This document shows, piece after piece, positions 34,378-43,913 of a stretch of 64,000 bases of DNA. Each line of letters begins with the position of its first letter. Position 1 is the stretch's first letter. The position numbers and the translations under genes are program-made. The DNA is from Haloarcula sp. DT43 (GTDB lineage: Archaea; Halobacteriota; Halobacteria; Halobacteriales; Haloarculaceae): assembly GCF_037078405.1 (NCBI RefSeq), contig NZ_JAYMGZ010000002.1, positions 310,001 to 374,000 on the forward strand, in the 5' to 3' direction. A model generated the notes under the pieces. It was given only the letters and a program-made list of their open reading frames with translations, ran no database searches and had not been told where the DNA came from.

Positions 34378-35268
34378 CTACCCGGTCGGCGTCGTCTCGA
34401 CGTTGAGCGCCTTCCGGATAATCTGGGTAAAGGAGAGCGAGCACAGGAAGTACCAGACAATCCACGCCTGTACCGGGCCGGCGACGCCGTTGCTCCAGGC
34501 CTCGACCGCTCCGAAGATGGGGAGCGTAATCACCGGGCTCGCCTCGACGCCGGCGCCGAAAACGATCCAGTAGAGCCAGAGGAACAGCGGGATGTTGACC
34601 AGCATTATCCACACCATCGGGCGGAACTGCTGTTTGAACATCCCCATCTGGTCGGTCATCAGCTCCATCTGCTCCTCTTCGAGCCGGTCCAGGGCCTCCT
34701 GGTCGTCGCGTTCCTTCGCGGCCTTGCGGCGCTCTTTCAGGTCCTCCATCTTCTCCTGGTGGTCGCTCATCCCCGACATGTCCATGAGGTTGTCCTGCAG
34801 AATCGTCGAGGTAGTCCCGGTGATGATGGCCAGCACCAGGATGACGACGTAGAACGGCAGCATGTCGTTGAGCGGCCCGAGGAAGATGTCGATGACGCCG
34901 CCCGCGATGACGTCCCTGACGGAGGTCAGCGAGTAGCCGGCAAAGAGGCCGAGCGTCCCGAGCCCGGCGAGCTTGTCCCACTTCGACCAGCCGCCGTCGT
35001 CGTCATCGTCGCTCGGGGCCGCGTCGGACTCCTCGAGCGCCTCGCGGACGCCCTCGGGGTCGTCGATGACGAAGCCCTCGCCGTCGGCGTCGATGAGCAG
35101 CCCGGACTCGATGAGCCGTCCCCACTCGCCGCTCGTGAGGTCGTCGCTCACGTCGCTCCAGGTGACGGTCCCGTTCTCCTCGGCCGCGGCGAGCACCGTC
35201 GAGAGCGCGTCAGTCATTGCCTCGCCGTCCTCGGCGAGTCGTTCTACCTTCGGCGCGGTACGTGCCAT
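34378..35268 (-). CDS. EMC3/TMCO1-family (DUF106) membrane insertase-like protein
   Basis: This 296-residue protein has a soluble acidic N-terminal region (about residues 1-95) and membrane segments near 100-120, 140-158, 222-240 and 262-282. A charged coiled coil, KMEDLKERRKAAKERDDQEA, lies between. This is the archaeal DUF106 layout related to YidC/Oxa1/Get1 insertases. It is likely to help insert membrane proteins. It lies between adk and cmk, a conserved archaeal order that normally follows secY, which supports a link to translocation. The N-terminal region is long for the family. Confidence 0.9.
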   Translation of the reverse strand: MARTAPKVERLAEDGEAMTDALSTVLAAAEENGTVTWSDVSDDLTSGEWGRLIESGLLIDADGEGFVIDDPEGVREALEESDAAPSDDDDDGGWSKWDKLAGLGTLGLFAGYSLTSVRDVIAGGVIDIFLGPLNDMLPFYVVILVLAIITGTTSTILQDNLMDMSGMSDHQEKMEDLKERRKAAKERDDQEALDRLEEEQMELMTDQMGMFKQQFRPMVWIMLVNIPLFLWLYWIVFGAGVEASPVITLPIFGAVEAWSNGVAGPVQAWIVWYFLCSLSFTQIIRKALNVETTPTG

Positions 35269-35355
35269 TGTGTGTGTTTGAGGCGCGACGGCATATCAAC
35301 GTTTTACTCTGGCGGTCCTGGCTGCGTCGGTCCCGAACGGCGGTTCCGTCCGGGT

Positions 35356-36006
35356 TCAGGCCGTCTGTGCGTCGACGGCGTCCTGGATGTCGCTCCAGAC
35401 CTCGTCGGGCGTCTGCTCGCCGTCGACGGCGACGAACCCGTCGTGGTCCTCGTAGTGGTCGATGACCGGTGCGGTGTTGTCGTCGAACACGTCCAGCCTG
35501 TTGCGGACGGACTCCTCGTTGTCGTCGTCGCGCTGGATGAGGTCGCCGCCACACTCGTCGCAGACGCCCTCCTCCGCGGGCTGATTGAACTCCACGTGGT
35601 AGTTCGTGCCGCAGTCGTCACAGACGCGGCGACCGGTGAGCCGGTCGACCAGTTCCTCGCGCGAGACGTCGAGCGACAGAATCACGTCGAGGTCGGTCAT
35701 CCCTTCCAGTTCCTCCGCCTGGTCGAGGTTGCGCGGGTAGCCGTCCAGCACGAAGCCGTCGGCCTGCGAGAGCGCCTCCTCGACGATGGCGTTGACCACC
35801 GCGTCCGGGACCAGGTCGCCCGCCTCCATGTACTCGCGGGGCGTGTCGTACTCGGTGTCCATGTCGCTGATGTCCATGTCCTTGTTCGCCCGGAGCGCGT
35901 CGCCGGTGGTGACGTGCTCGACGCCGTACTCGTCGGCGAGGTTGGCGCTCTGGGTTCCTTTGCCGGCTCCCGGCGGCCCGAGAATCAGGATTCGCGGATT
36001 CGACAT
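35356..36006 (-). CDS. adk: Adenylate kinase
   Basis: This 216-residue enzyme converts ATP plus AMP to two ADP. The P-loop is GPPGAGKGT (residues 10-18), the AMP site includes [11 protein letters not shown], and the lid region has a zinc finger with CDDC and CDEC pairs. The signature [13 protein letters not shown] is also present. It leads the adk-EMC3-cmk-cbf5 operon. The start [10 protein letters not shown] is the family N-terminus; the frame continues upstream into the peroxiredoxin promoter region without similarity. secY is not next to it in this window. Confidence 0.97.
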   Translation of the reverse strand: MSNPRILILGPPGAGKGTQSANLADEYGVEHVTTGDALRANKDMDISDMDTEYDTPREYMEAGDLVPDAVVNAIVEEALSQADGFVLDGYPRNLDQAEELEGMTDLDVILSLDVSREELVDRLTGRRVCDDCGTNYHVEFNQPAEEGVCDECGGDLIQRDDDNEESVRNRLDVFDDNTAPVIDHYEDHDGFVAVDGEQTPDEVWSDIQDAVDAQTA

Positions 36007-36106
36007 AGTCTGGGTTTCCGAGGGGTCCGTTAAATGGTTGTCCAAATCCTGCTGGCGCGCTGCCGCCACCCAAAGGTGTGTAGGCCTCTCGGGCGAACAG
36101 CGGGTG

Positions 36107-36559
36107 ATGCTCGAACCCGGAGCGCCCGCGCCCGACGTCAGCGCACAGAACCAGTTCGGCGACACTGTCTCACCGGACTTCGAGGAGCCGACCGTGGTGT
36201 ACTTCTATCCCGAAGACTTCACCGGCGGCTGTACCATCGAGGCCCGGGACTTCCAGGACCACCTCCCGCAGTTCCGTGAGGGCGGTATCACCGTCTACGG
36301 CGTCTCGATGGACGACGTGGCGACCCACGACGAGTTCGCCGAGGAGGAGGGCCTGCTGTACGACCTGCTGGCCGACCCCGACGGGACCGTCGCCGAGGCG
36401 TTCGGCCTCGACACCAGCGGCGGCCGGACCGACCGCCGGACGTTCGTGCTGGCCGACGGCGAAGTCAAGTCTGTCTACGACCCGGACCGCTCGAACCCCG
36501 AGGGCCACGCCCAGGAAGTCCTTCGGGACGTTCGCAACGAATTCGTCCAGGGCGGGTAG
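36107..36559 (+). CDS. One-Cys peroxiredoxin of the Bcp/PrxQ type
   Basis: This 150-residue thiol peroxidase has the block [20 protein letters not shown] with peroxidatic Cys42. The resolving cysteine that many Bcp proteins have five residues later is Arg here, and no other cysteine exists, so it needs an external thiol. Other core parts are [19 protein letters not shown] and the C-terminal helix [17 protein letters not shown] just before the ATG is an alternative start. It is divergent from adk and convergent with thrB. Confidence 0.92.
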   Translation: MLEPGAPAPDVSAQNQFGDTVSPDFEEPTVVYFYPEDFTGGCTIEARDFQDHLPQFREGGITVYGVSMDDVATHDEFAEEEGLLYDLLADPDGTVAEAFGLDTSGGRTDRRTFVLADGEVKSVYDPDRSNPEGHAQEVLRDVRNEFVQGG

Positions 36560-36665
36560 ACCCCCGTCGTTCCCCAGCGGCACCTGCAGGCCGTTCGGTC
36601 GCGGATGCGACCCGCCGGGTCGGCCCGTTCCGGCTGTCAGCAGCGGCGACGGCGGCCCGGCGGCC

Positions 36666-37541
36666 TCAGAACACTTGCGCGCCGCGGCCGATTCGGGTCT
36701 GATACACGCGGGCGTCGACGCCGCGCTCGCCGAAAGCGTCGAGCATCGTGCTCGCAATCCGCCGGCGGTCCGCCTCGGCGCAGGCCGCGATGACGGTCGG
36801 ACCGGCCCCGGAGATGGTGACGCCGGTCGCACCGGCCGCCAGGGCGGCCTCGCGGACCTGTTCGTAGCCGTCGATGAGCTTCGCGCGGGCCGGCGTCACG
36901 ACGGTGTCGTGCATCCCCTGCCCGACGAGTTCGGGGTCGTCGCGGTGCATCCCCGTCGTCAGCGACGCGGCGTTGCCCACCGTCTCCACCAGCTGCTCGA
37001 CCCTGGCGCTCTCGGGGACGACGTTGCGCGCGTCTCGCGTGGACACGACGATATCGGGGAGACACGCGACCAGCGGGATGTCGGCGTCGACCTGTGTGAC
37101 GCCCTGCTCGGTGGCGATGGTGAACCCGCCCAGGATAGAGGGGGCGACGTTGTCGTCGTGGGCGTCACCCGAGACGACGGCCTCGCCCTTGGCGGCGATG
37201 GGGACCAGTTCCTCGCGGGAGTAGCCGCGGTCGTACAGTTCGTTCAGTCCGACGGCCGCCGCGGCGGCGCTGGCCGCTGAGGATCCCAGCCCCGAGGCGG
37301 GGCGGACGCCCTTGTCAATCTGGATGCGGGCCGGCGCATCGAGCGCCTCGGCGACCGCGCCGACGGTGTTCTTGTCGGGGTCCTCCGGGATGTACTGGCT
37401 GCCAGCGCCGGTCATCTCGATGGTGACCCGGTCGGCCTTTTCGAGGCGGACGACGTCGGCCGGACGCTCCAGTGCGACGCCGAACACGTCGAAGCCGCTC
37501 CCGAGGTTCGCACTGGTAGCCGGCGCCCGGACTGTCAGCAT
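36666..37541 (-). CDS. thrB: Homoserine kinase
   Basis: This 291-residue GHMP-family kinase phosphorylates homoserine for threonine synthesis. It starts MLTVRAPATSANLGSGFDVF (GHMP N-terminal). The ATP loop is PASGLGSSAASAAAAAVGL and the C-terminal motif is GVTISGAGPTVIAACAE. No other threonine gene is adjacent. The start at MLTVRAPAT matches the family; the frame upstream belongs to the sensor kinase shadow. It is divergent from the sensor kinase gene. Confidence 0.96.
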   Translation of the reverse strand: MLTVRAPATSANLGSGFDVFGVALERPADVVRLEKADRVTIEMTGAGSQYIPEDPDKNTVGAVAEALDAPARIQIDKGVRPASGLGSSAASAAAAAVGLNELYDRGYSREELVPIAAKGEAVVSGDAHDDNVAPSILGGFTIATEQGVTQVDADIPLVACLPDIVVSTRDARNVVPESARVEQLVETVGNAASLTTGMHRDDPELVGQGMHDTVVTPARAKLIDGYEQVREAALAAGATGVTISGAGPTVIAACAEADRRRIASTMLDAFGERGVDARVYQTRIGRGAQVF

Positions 37542-37662
37542 GCCCGGGAATTTCAGCAGTGTAGGCAAAAAGGTAGCGAACCGACACCGGCGTGTTTGCA
37601 GTCCTGAGAACGCGGCCCAAAGGCATAACCCGGGGAAACGCGACCTGCGAGTAGGTATCGAT

Positions 37663-39894
37663 ATGGATGTCGACATCGCCACGGTCGCCATCCTCGGGAA
37701 CGTAGGCGGAGCGCTCGTGGGGTTCGCAGTCGCGGTTCTGGCCACTCGACACCAGGAGACCCCCGGCGCGCGCCAGTACGGCTGGCTCGCACTCGCCGGG
37801 GGTTGCTGGTGTGCCGTGGCTCTCGGGCAGGTCCTCGCCACCGGCCCCGACGTGGCGGAGACGGCGTACGTGCTGGCGCGGACCACCTCGGCCCAGCTCA
37901 TCGGCCTCTGGGCCGTCTTCGTGCTCGTCTACACCGGCCGGCGGTCGTGGCTCCGCCCGTCGCGTCTCGCGCCGCTGTTGCTCGCGGCGAACGCGGACGT
38001 CCTGCTACTGCTCGTCGGCCAGGGGCGCTTCGTCGAGGCGACTGCCGTCCCGGTCACACAGAGCGGCGTGACGCTGTTCGTCGTAGAACGGGGCGCGGTC
38101 TACACGCCGAGCCTCGCGGTCTCCTACGTGCCGTTACTGCTGGGCTACGCGCTCCTGCTCGAGTTCCTGTTCCGGTCCGAGAACATCTACCGGCGGCAGA
38201 CGGCGGCCATCGCAGTCGGGGCCGTCCTCCCCGGGGTCATCGCCGTGCTGTACGACTTCGGCTACACGCCGCATCCGGCCATCGACTTCACGCCGATGGC
38301 GTTCTCGGTCAGCATCCTGTTCGTCGGCTGGGTGCTGTTCAAGGACGAGTCGCTGTCGGTGACGACGTTGTCGGGGGACACCCTCGTCGACAACCTCCCC
38401 GACCCGGTTGTCGCGCTCGACGAGGACTGGTCGGTCATCGACTACAACGCCGCTGCTGCGGCCGAACTTGACCACCCCGACCCCGAGGGGGAGTCCCTCG
38501 ACGCCCTCGCGCCGGGCCTTTCCGACCACATCACCCACGGTGAGGTGTTCTCCTTCGGGGACTCGCTCACGTACTACAACCCACAGACGACGAGTCTCAC
38601 GGACCAGTTCGGGACCGAGCGCGGCCGGCTCGTCGTCCTCAGGGACGTGACCGGCCAGCAGCGCCGCCAGGACCGGCTCGAAGCGCTCCAGGCCGCGACA
38701 CAGCAGTTCATCGAGGCCGAGACTGCCGAGGCGGTCGCGGAGATGGCCGTCGAGTTCGCGACGGCAGTCCTCGACCAGAACGCGGCGGGCGTGTTCCTCG
38801 AAGACGACGGCGTCCTCGAACCGGCGGTGGTCAGCGACACGGTCGCCGAACACGTCGAGGCGGAACTGCTGTACGGCCGGCCGACGGACGAGCCCGAGAG
38901 CAAGCTCTGGCGGACCTACGAGACCGGCGAGGTACAGACCGTCTCGCTGGAACAGGACGGCCTCGACCCCCTCGACAACGCGCTCATGCTGCCGCTTGGC
39001 TCTCACGGCGTGATGGCGGTTGCGTCACACGACGACACGTTCGCCACGGAGGACCGGCGATACGCCGCGATTCTCGCACAGACGACCCAGGTGGCCCTCG
39101 ACCAGGTCGAACGCGAGCGCGAACTCCGCCGGAGCCGGAGTTCGGTCAAGCGTCGCCGCGAGCAGATAGAGTTCTTCAACGGCCTGCTCAGACACTCCCT
39201 GCACAACGCGATGGTCGTCATCCGCGGCCGCGCCGAGCACGTCAGGGACGACGTGTCGGCGTCGGAGCGACACCACATCGACAGCATCAGCGACTGGTGT
39301 ACGAAGCTCACGGAGATGAGCGAGACCATCCGGGACATCAACAACACCGTGACCGCGAGCGAGGCGGAGCGGCTGGGTGCCGTCGACCTCAACGCGACGC
39401 TCCGTCGCTCGGTCCAGTCGCTCCGGGCGGAGTACGACTCGGCGTCGGTGACCTGCGAACTGGACGGGGACTACTGCGTGCAGGCGAACGAACTGCTCGA
39501 CGAAGTCCTCCTGAGCGTCCTCCGGAACGCGGTCGACCACAACGACGCCGAGACCCCGCGGGTGTGTGTGTCGGTCCAGCGGGCCAGCGACTGGCTGCAG
39601 GTCCGCATCGCCGACGACGGCCCCGGGATGAGCGACGAACTGAAGACGAAGGTGTTCGAGCGCGGGCTCTCGCCGGACCAGACCGCCGACGGGTTCGGCC
39701 TCTACTTCGTCTCGGTCATGATGGAGCTGTACAGCGGGACGTTCTGGTTCGAGGACAACGACCCGACCGGGACGGTCGCCGTCCTCGAATTCCAGCGGGT
39801 GGCGGCCGCCGAACAGCCGGCGGACGGTCCCCACCGCGACAGCGACGACGGGGCGGCCGCCGAAGCGCAAGCTAAATCCCACAACCGCGGGTAG
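37663..39894 (+). CDS. Sensor histidine kinase with 7TM N-terminal domain
   Basis: This 743-residue protein has about seven membrane segments in residues 1-225 (histidine-kinase 7TM type). A PAS-like segment (about 245-335) starts LPDPVVALDEDWSVIDYNAA, and a GAF-like domain (about 340-485) follows. The kinase core has H-box NGLLRHSLHNAMVVIRGRAE, N-box SVLRNAVDHNDAE, G1 IADDGPGMSDEL and G2 GFGLYFVSVM. The H-box has RHSLHN where RHDLRN is usual, but the histidine is kept. No response regulator is adjacent. It starts at ATG 37663. Confidence 0.92.
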   Translation: MDVDIATVAILGNVGGALVGFAVAVLATRHQETPGARQYGWLALAGGCWCAVALGQVLATGPDVAETAYVLARTTSAQLIGLWAVFVLVYTGRRSWLRPSRLAPLLLAANADVLLLLVGQGRFVEATAVPVTQSGVTLFVVERGAVYTPSLAVSYVPLLLGYALLLEFLFRSENIYRRQTAAIAVGAVLPGVIAVLYDFGYTPHPAIDFTPMAFSVSILFVGWVLFKDESLSVTTLSGDTLVDNLPDPVVALDEDWSVIDYNAAAAAELDHPDPEGESLDALAPGLSDHITHGEVFSFGDSLTYYNPQTTSLTDQFGTERGRLVVLRDVTGQQRRQDRLEALQAATQQFIEAETAEAVAEMAVEFATAVLDQNAAGVFLEDDGVLEPAVVSDTVAEHVEAELLYGRPTDEPESKLWRTYETGEVQTVSLEQDGLDPLDNALMLPLGSHGVMAVASHDDTFATEDRRYAAILAQTTQVALDQVERERELRRSRSSVKRRREQIEFFNGLLRHSLHNAMVVIRGRAEHVRDDVSASERHHIDSISDWCTKLTEMSETIRDINNTVTASEAERLGAVDLNATLRRSVQSLRAEYDSASVTCELDGDYCVQANELLDEVLLSVLRNAVDHNDAETPRVCVSVQRASDWLQVRIADDGPGMSDELKTKVFERGLSPDQTADGFGLYFVSVMMELYSGTFWFEDNDPTGTVAVLEFQRVAAAEQPADGPHRDSDDGAAAEAQAKSHNRG

Positions 39895-39902
39895 GTCGGG
39901 GT

Positions 39903-41258
39903 ATGATCGGCGTCGTCGGCGGCGGTATCGCCGGCCTCTCGGCAGCGTACCGGCTCCAGCAGCGCGGCTACGAGGTCCGCGTCTTCGAGGCGAGCGAGGA
40001 CCTCGGCGGCCTGGCCGCGACCTACGAGACGGCCGGGGACCCCATCGAGAAGTTCTACCACCACCTCTCGAAGTCCGAGGAGACCATCGTCGAACTCGCC
40101 GGGGAACTGGGGCTCGGCGACGCCGTCGAGTGGCACATCGGGAAGAACGCCTACTACGTCGACGGCGTCGTCCATCCGATGGACAAGCCCTGGGAAATCC
40201 TCGCGTACCCGCATCTCTCGCTGTACGACACGTTCCGGCTGGGGATGCTCGTCCTCGATATCGACGTTCGCGGCGGCGTCCCGTCGTTCGACACCTACGA
40301 GCGACTGGAGGACTTCGAGGACGTCCCTATCGAGCAGTTCGTCGTCGAACACACCACGCGGGGCGTCTACGAGAATTTCTTCGAGCCGCTGCTGGACGCG
40401 AAGTTCGGCGACCGGAAGGACGACGTGAGCGCCGCGTGGCTGCTCGGCCGGGTCAAGTTCCGCGGCGAGCGGGACATTCTGAACGGCGAGATTCTGGGGT
40501 ACTTCGACGGCGGGTTCGGCCGCCTGCTCGACGCGCTGGTCGACGCTGTGGGCCGCGAGAACATCGCTACGGGCACGCGCGTGACCGACATCGACACCGG
40601 CGGCGGGGCCGTCTCGTCGCTGACCGTCTCCGACGGCACCGGGGCGACGACGCACGCGGTCGACGACGTCGTCGTCGCGGCGATGCCGAACGTGCTGGAG
40701 GAGCTGACCGGCTACGCCTGCGACATCGACTTCCAGGGGACGGTGTGTTCGGTCGTCAGCATGGAGGAGTCCCTGCTGGACACCTACTGGCTGAACATCG
40801 CCGACGACGCCCCCTTCGGCGCGCTCATCGAGCACACGAACTTCGTCTCTCCCGAGCGGTACGGCGGCGAGCACCTGCTGTACGTCGCTCGGTATATCCA
40901 GGACGAATCCGAAGCCATCTGGGGACAGGACGACGACGAGGTCCGCGAGACGTGGCTCTCGGGCATCGAGTCCCTGTTCCCCGAGTTCGACCGCGACGCC
41001 GTCAACTGGGTGCGAACGGCCCGAAACCCCCGGACTGCGCCGGTCTACGAGCGCGGCTATCTGGACATGGTCGTCCCCTACGACCTCGGCGACGCCGTTG
41101 CGGACGGGCTCTACTACGCCGGCATGGCCTCACGGGCCCAGTACCCGGAACGGTCGCTCAACGGCGGTATCGTCGCGGGCTTCGAGTGCGCCGACCGAAT
41201 CGCGGACGGCTCGGCGGCGACGGACGCCGACTCGCCGCTCTCCGAAGCCCGGCGCTGA
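39903..41258 (+). CDS. FAD-dependent amine oxidase/protoporphyrinogen oxidase-like protein
   Basis: This 451-residue flavoprotein begins MIGVVGGGIAGLSAAYRLQQ, a Rossmann FAD site with GxGxxG-like GGGIAG, then FEASEDLGGLAATYE. The C-terminal FAD motif is DGLYYAGMASRAQYPERSLN. It belongs to the NAD(P)-binding Rossmann amine-oxidase group, which includes protoporphyrinogen oxidases, carotenoid desaturases and UDP-galactopyranose mutase relatives. The substrate is unknown. It starts 9 bp after the sensor kinase stop on the same strand, so it may be co-transcribed. Confidence 0.85.
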   Translation: MIGVVGGGIAGLSAAYRLQQRGYEVRVFEASEDLGGLAATYETAGDPIEKFYHHLSKSEETIVELAGELGLGDAVEWHIGKNAYYVDGVVHPMDKPWEILAYPHLSLYDTFRLGMLVLDIDVRGGVPSFDTYERLEDFEDVPIEQFVVEHTTRGVYENFFEPLLDAKFGDRKDDVSAAWLLGRVKFRGERDILNGEILGYFDGGFGRLLDALVDAVGRENIATGTRVTDIDTGGGAVSSLTVSDGTGATTHAVDDVVVAAMPNVLEELTGYACDIDFQGTVCSVVSMEESLLDTYWLNIADDAPFGALIEHTNFVSPERYGGEHLLYVARYIQDESEAIWGQDDDEVRETWLSGIESLFPEFDRDAVNWVRTARNPRTAPVYERGYLDMVVPYDLGDAVADGLYYAGMASRAQYPERSLNGGIVAGFECADRIADGSAATDADSPLSEARR

Positions 41259-41312
41259 GACGCCGCGTGCAAGCCGTTTTACGGTCCGATACGCCGACCC
41301 ATCGCCGCTGGG

Positions 41313-41921
41313 TCAGTCGCCGGCCGCGTTCTCCACGTCGTCCTCGTCGATGACCGGCGCGTCGGTCGGGCTCACGTCGTCCGGCTCCTCGCGGCCGCCG
41401 CCGACAATCATCTCGCCGTCCTCGGTCTCGACGTAGACGTCGTCGGCGAAGCCACCGACGGCGTGGGGGTGTTCCGGCTCGTCCAGCCGCTCCGGCGTGG
41501 ACGGCGCGTCGGCGACGCCGTCGGCCGGGCGGAACGTCCCGAGCGGGTCGTCGATGGTGATGCCGTGGGTCTCGAAGAAGTCCGCGTACCGCTCGTAGTG
41601 GGCTTCCAGCTCCCCGGCCGGGAACTCCATCATCTCCGTCCAGCCGTGGTTGTAGAAGTCGAAGTTGGCCTGGATGTGGGTTATCTCGCGGGCCTCGGCC
41701 TCGGAGTAGTCCGCCTCCAGTGCGGCCACGTAGGTGTCCATCGTGGCGTCGAAGAAGTCATCGAGGTGGTCCCGCCGCTCCGCCCGGCGGTCCTCGTCGG
41801 CCTTCCCGAGGAAGATTTTGGTGTGGAGTTTCACCAGCCCGTAGTTGGCCACCGACCGGACGCCGGGTGTGGTCAGGGCCTTCTTGCTCGCCCAGTGGCG
41901 CGGGTTCTGGTAGATTTTCAT
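41313..41921 (-). CDS. Conserved haloarchaeal protein, unknown function
   Basis: This 202-residue soluble protein starts MKIYQNPRHWASKKALTTPG and contains DHLDDFFDATMDTYVAALEA and HIQANFDFYNHGWTEMMEFP. The pattern matches a haloarchaea-specific conserved family (perhaps DUF6149; not certain). It has an acidic proline-rich tail of about 60 residues. No membrane segment or catalytic motif is seen. It is divergent from the next FAD gene; both share the 131-bp intergenic region. Confidence 0.75.
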   Translation of the reverse strand: MKIYQNPRHWASKKALTTPGVRSVANYGLVKLHTKIFLGKADEDRRAERRDHLDDFFDATMDTYVAALEADYSEAEAREITHIQANFDFYNHGWTEMMEFPAGELEAHYERYADFFETHGITIDDPLGTFRPADGVADAPSTPERLDEPEHPHAVGGFADDVYVETEDGEMIVGGGREEPDDVSPTDAPVIDEDDVENAAGD

Positions 41922-42052
41922 CTCGACTCCGGATACGGGCCCGAGCGCCTTCAAATCCCCGACTACCGGCGTCTCCCGCTGGATTCAGGCGGCTATCGCA
42001 AACGATACGCAGATAGCAATCCACATTAAGCCCGATTTCGTACCGACCGTAC

Positions 42053-43303
42053 ATGAGCACGTCGCACGTAATCATCGGTGACGGCATCGCGGGTGCGTCC
42101 GCAGCCGAGACAATCCGGGAAGCGGACCCGGACGCGTCGGTCACGGTCCTGACCGACGAGGGGGAGGCGCTGTACAACCGAATCCTCATCAAGGAGTTCG
42201 CCAAGGGCAAGCTCCCGGAAGCGCCCATCTCCATCCACGAGCCGGAGTGGTACGAGGAGCGCGACATCGACCTCCAGCTGAACACCCACGTGACCGACAT
42301 CGACCCCGACGCCCACGAGATACAGACCCACGAGGGCGACACCTACGAGTACGACAAACTGCTCGTCGCGACGGGTGGGACGCCGGCACAGCTCCCGGTC
42401 GAGAACAGCGACGCCGACGGCGTGCACCACTTCTGGACGTTCCAGGACGCCCGTGGCATCCGCGAGCACGCCGACGAGGCCGACCAGGGCATCATCGTCG
42501 GCGCGGGCCTGCTCGGCATCGACCTCGCCGCCGTGTGTGCCGCACAGGAAATCGACGCCAAGTACCTGATGCGCGGGAACCGCTGGTGGCGCTACGCGCT
42601 CTCGGAGGACGGCGCGGCCATCATCCACGAGGCCCTCGAAGAGAACGGCGTCGAACCGGTCTTCGAGTCCGGCGTCGACCGCTTCGAGGTCGACGACGAC
42701 GGCCACGTCACCGGCGCGGTCGACCCCGACGGCAACCACTACGACGGCGAGTGGGCCGGCGTCGCTATCGGCCTCGATTTCAACACCGAGTTCCTCAACG
42801 GGACCGGGCTCGAACTCGACGACGGCGTCGTCGTCGACGAGTACATGCAGACCAACATCGAGGACATCTACGCCGCGGGCGACCTCACCCAGTTCTACGA
42901 CACCATCCTCGACTCCCAGGCCCAGAACGGCGCGTGGGGGTCGGCCAAGGAGCAGGGGTCCGTCGCCGGGACGAACATGGTCGCCGACGCCGAGGAAGAG
43001 GAGTTCCGCTGGGTCTCCTCGTACTCCATCACCCACTTCGACTTCCCGTTCCTCTCGTTCGGTCACCCGACCCGCGGCGACGACGAGGCCGAACGGAAGT
43101 ACTCCGACAGCGAGTGGCGGCGGCTCGCCTTCGAGGACGGCCAGCTCATCGGCGGCGTGCTCATCGGCGACCTCTCGCAGCAGTCGACGTTCAAACAGCT
43201 CATCCGCGAGGAGCGCCAGGTCGCGGACAAGAAGGAACTCCTGCTGGAGAAGGACGTCGACCTCGAGGAAGTGAAGGCACAGACGCCCGCGCCCGCCGAG
43301 TAA
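42053..43303 (+). CDS. NAD(P)/FAD-dependent oxidoreductase
   Basis: This 416-residue protein is a two-dinucleotide-binding flavoprotein. FAD binding is in MSTSHVIIGDGIAGASAAET and the second motif DIYAAGDLTQF; NAD(P) binding is in GIIVGAGLLGIDLAAVCAA. It is like the NADH-dependent reductases of the rubredoxin reductase/NirB N-terminal group, and no redox-active CxxC is present. The partner acceptor is unknown. A TATA-like CACATTAAGC (42021-42030) is about 27 bp before the ATG, so the transcript is probably leaderless. It is monocistronic. Confidence 0.88.
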   Translation: MSTSHVIIGDGIAGASAAETIREADPDASVTVLTDEGEALYNRILIKEFAKGKLPEAPISIHEPEWYEERDIDLQLNTHVTDIDPDAHEIQTHEGDTYEYDKLLVATGGTPAQLPVENSDADGVHHFWTFQDARGIREHADEADQGIIVGAGLLGIDLAAVCAAQEIDAKYLMRGNRWWRYALSEDGAAIIHEALEENGVEPVFESGVDRFEVDDDGHVTGAVDPDGNHYDGEWAGVAIGLDFNTEFLNGTGLELDDGVVVDEYMQTNIEDIYAAGDLTQFYDTILDSQAQNGAWGSAKEQGSVAGTNMVADAEEEEFRWVSSYSITHFDFPFLSFGHPTRGDDEAERKYSDSEWRRLAFEDGQLIGGVLIGDLSQQSTFKQLIREERQVADKKELLLEKDVDLEEVKAQTPAPAE

Positions 43304-43422
43304 CGACCGCCGACACCGATTTTTCGCGTGCTGGGGCCGTAGCGACGCGTCGGTCGGCCGCGAGCGGTGACCGTCAGCGGGAGAACGACGCCCTTTTTTC
43401 GACCTAAGGCGGAGAGACGCGT

Positions 43423-43839
43423 ATGGATGGCGGCAGCGGCGACATGACACTCGCGTTCGACCTCGACGCCCTCAAGCAACTGGCCTATCCGGACAGCGTC
43501 TTCAACGACGCGCGCCAGTGGTCGGAGTACGTCGGCGTCATCTCCGAACAGCCCACCTACGTCGTGACCAACTTCACCCGGAAACACCGGATTCGCCAGG
43601 ACTTCTTCTCCGGGCCGCGGGGCCGCGAGGAGAGCCTCGAAAACGTCAAAGAGCAGTTCGACACCGACCGGCACGTCTTCGTCGGTGCGAACGACGAGGA
43701 CGCCGACCTCGCAGAGGCGGTGGGCTGGGAGTATCTCCCCGTCGAACAGGCGGCCGAGGCGGCCGAGTGGGAACTCGGCGACCCGGAGGCCCCGGACGCG
43801 ACAGCCGACGCGGACGAGGCGCGCGACGACTGGCCGTAG
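43423..43839 (+). CDS. Conserved haloarchaeal protein, unknown function
   Basis: This 138-residue acidic soluble protein starts MDGGSGDMTLAFDLDALKQL. It contains VFNDARQWSEYVGVISEQPT, TNFTRKHRIRQDFFSGPRGR and an acidic tail. It matches a conserved haloarchaeal family of unknown role (a DUF protein). MTLAF at 43444 is an alternative start. It lies between the FAD gene and the tandem membrane pair on the same strand. Confidence 0.78.
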   Translation: MDGGSGDMTLAFDLDALKQLAYPDSVFNDARQWSEYVGVISEQPTYVVTNFTRKHRIRQDFFSGPRGREESLENVKEQFDTDRHVFVGANDEDADLAEAVGWEYLPVEQAAEAAEWELGDPEAPDATADADEARDDWP

Positions 43840-43883
43840 GTGACACACCCCCGCTGTCGGCGGGAATCTTCGCTTCGACTAGT

Positions 43884-43889
43884 TTTATA
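43884..43889 (+). promoter_or_regulatory. TATA box of the first MALQI membrane gene
   Basis: TTTATA within AGTTTTATATTTTT is centred 27 bp before the ATG at 43914, the spacing for a leaderless transcript. A matching TTTATA lies before the paralogue at 44816-44821. Confidence 0.6.
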
Positions 43890-43913
43890 TTTTTCCGAAG
43901 AGCGACTGAAGAT

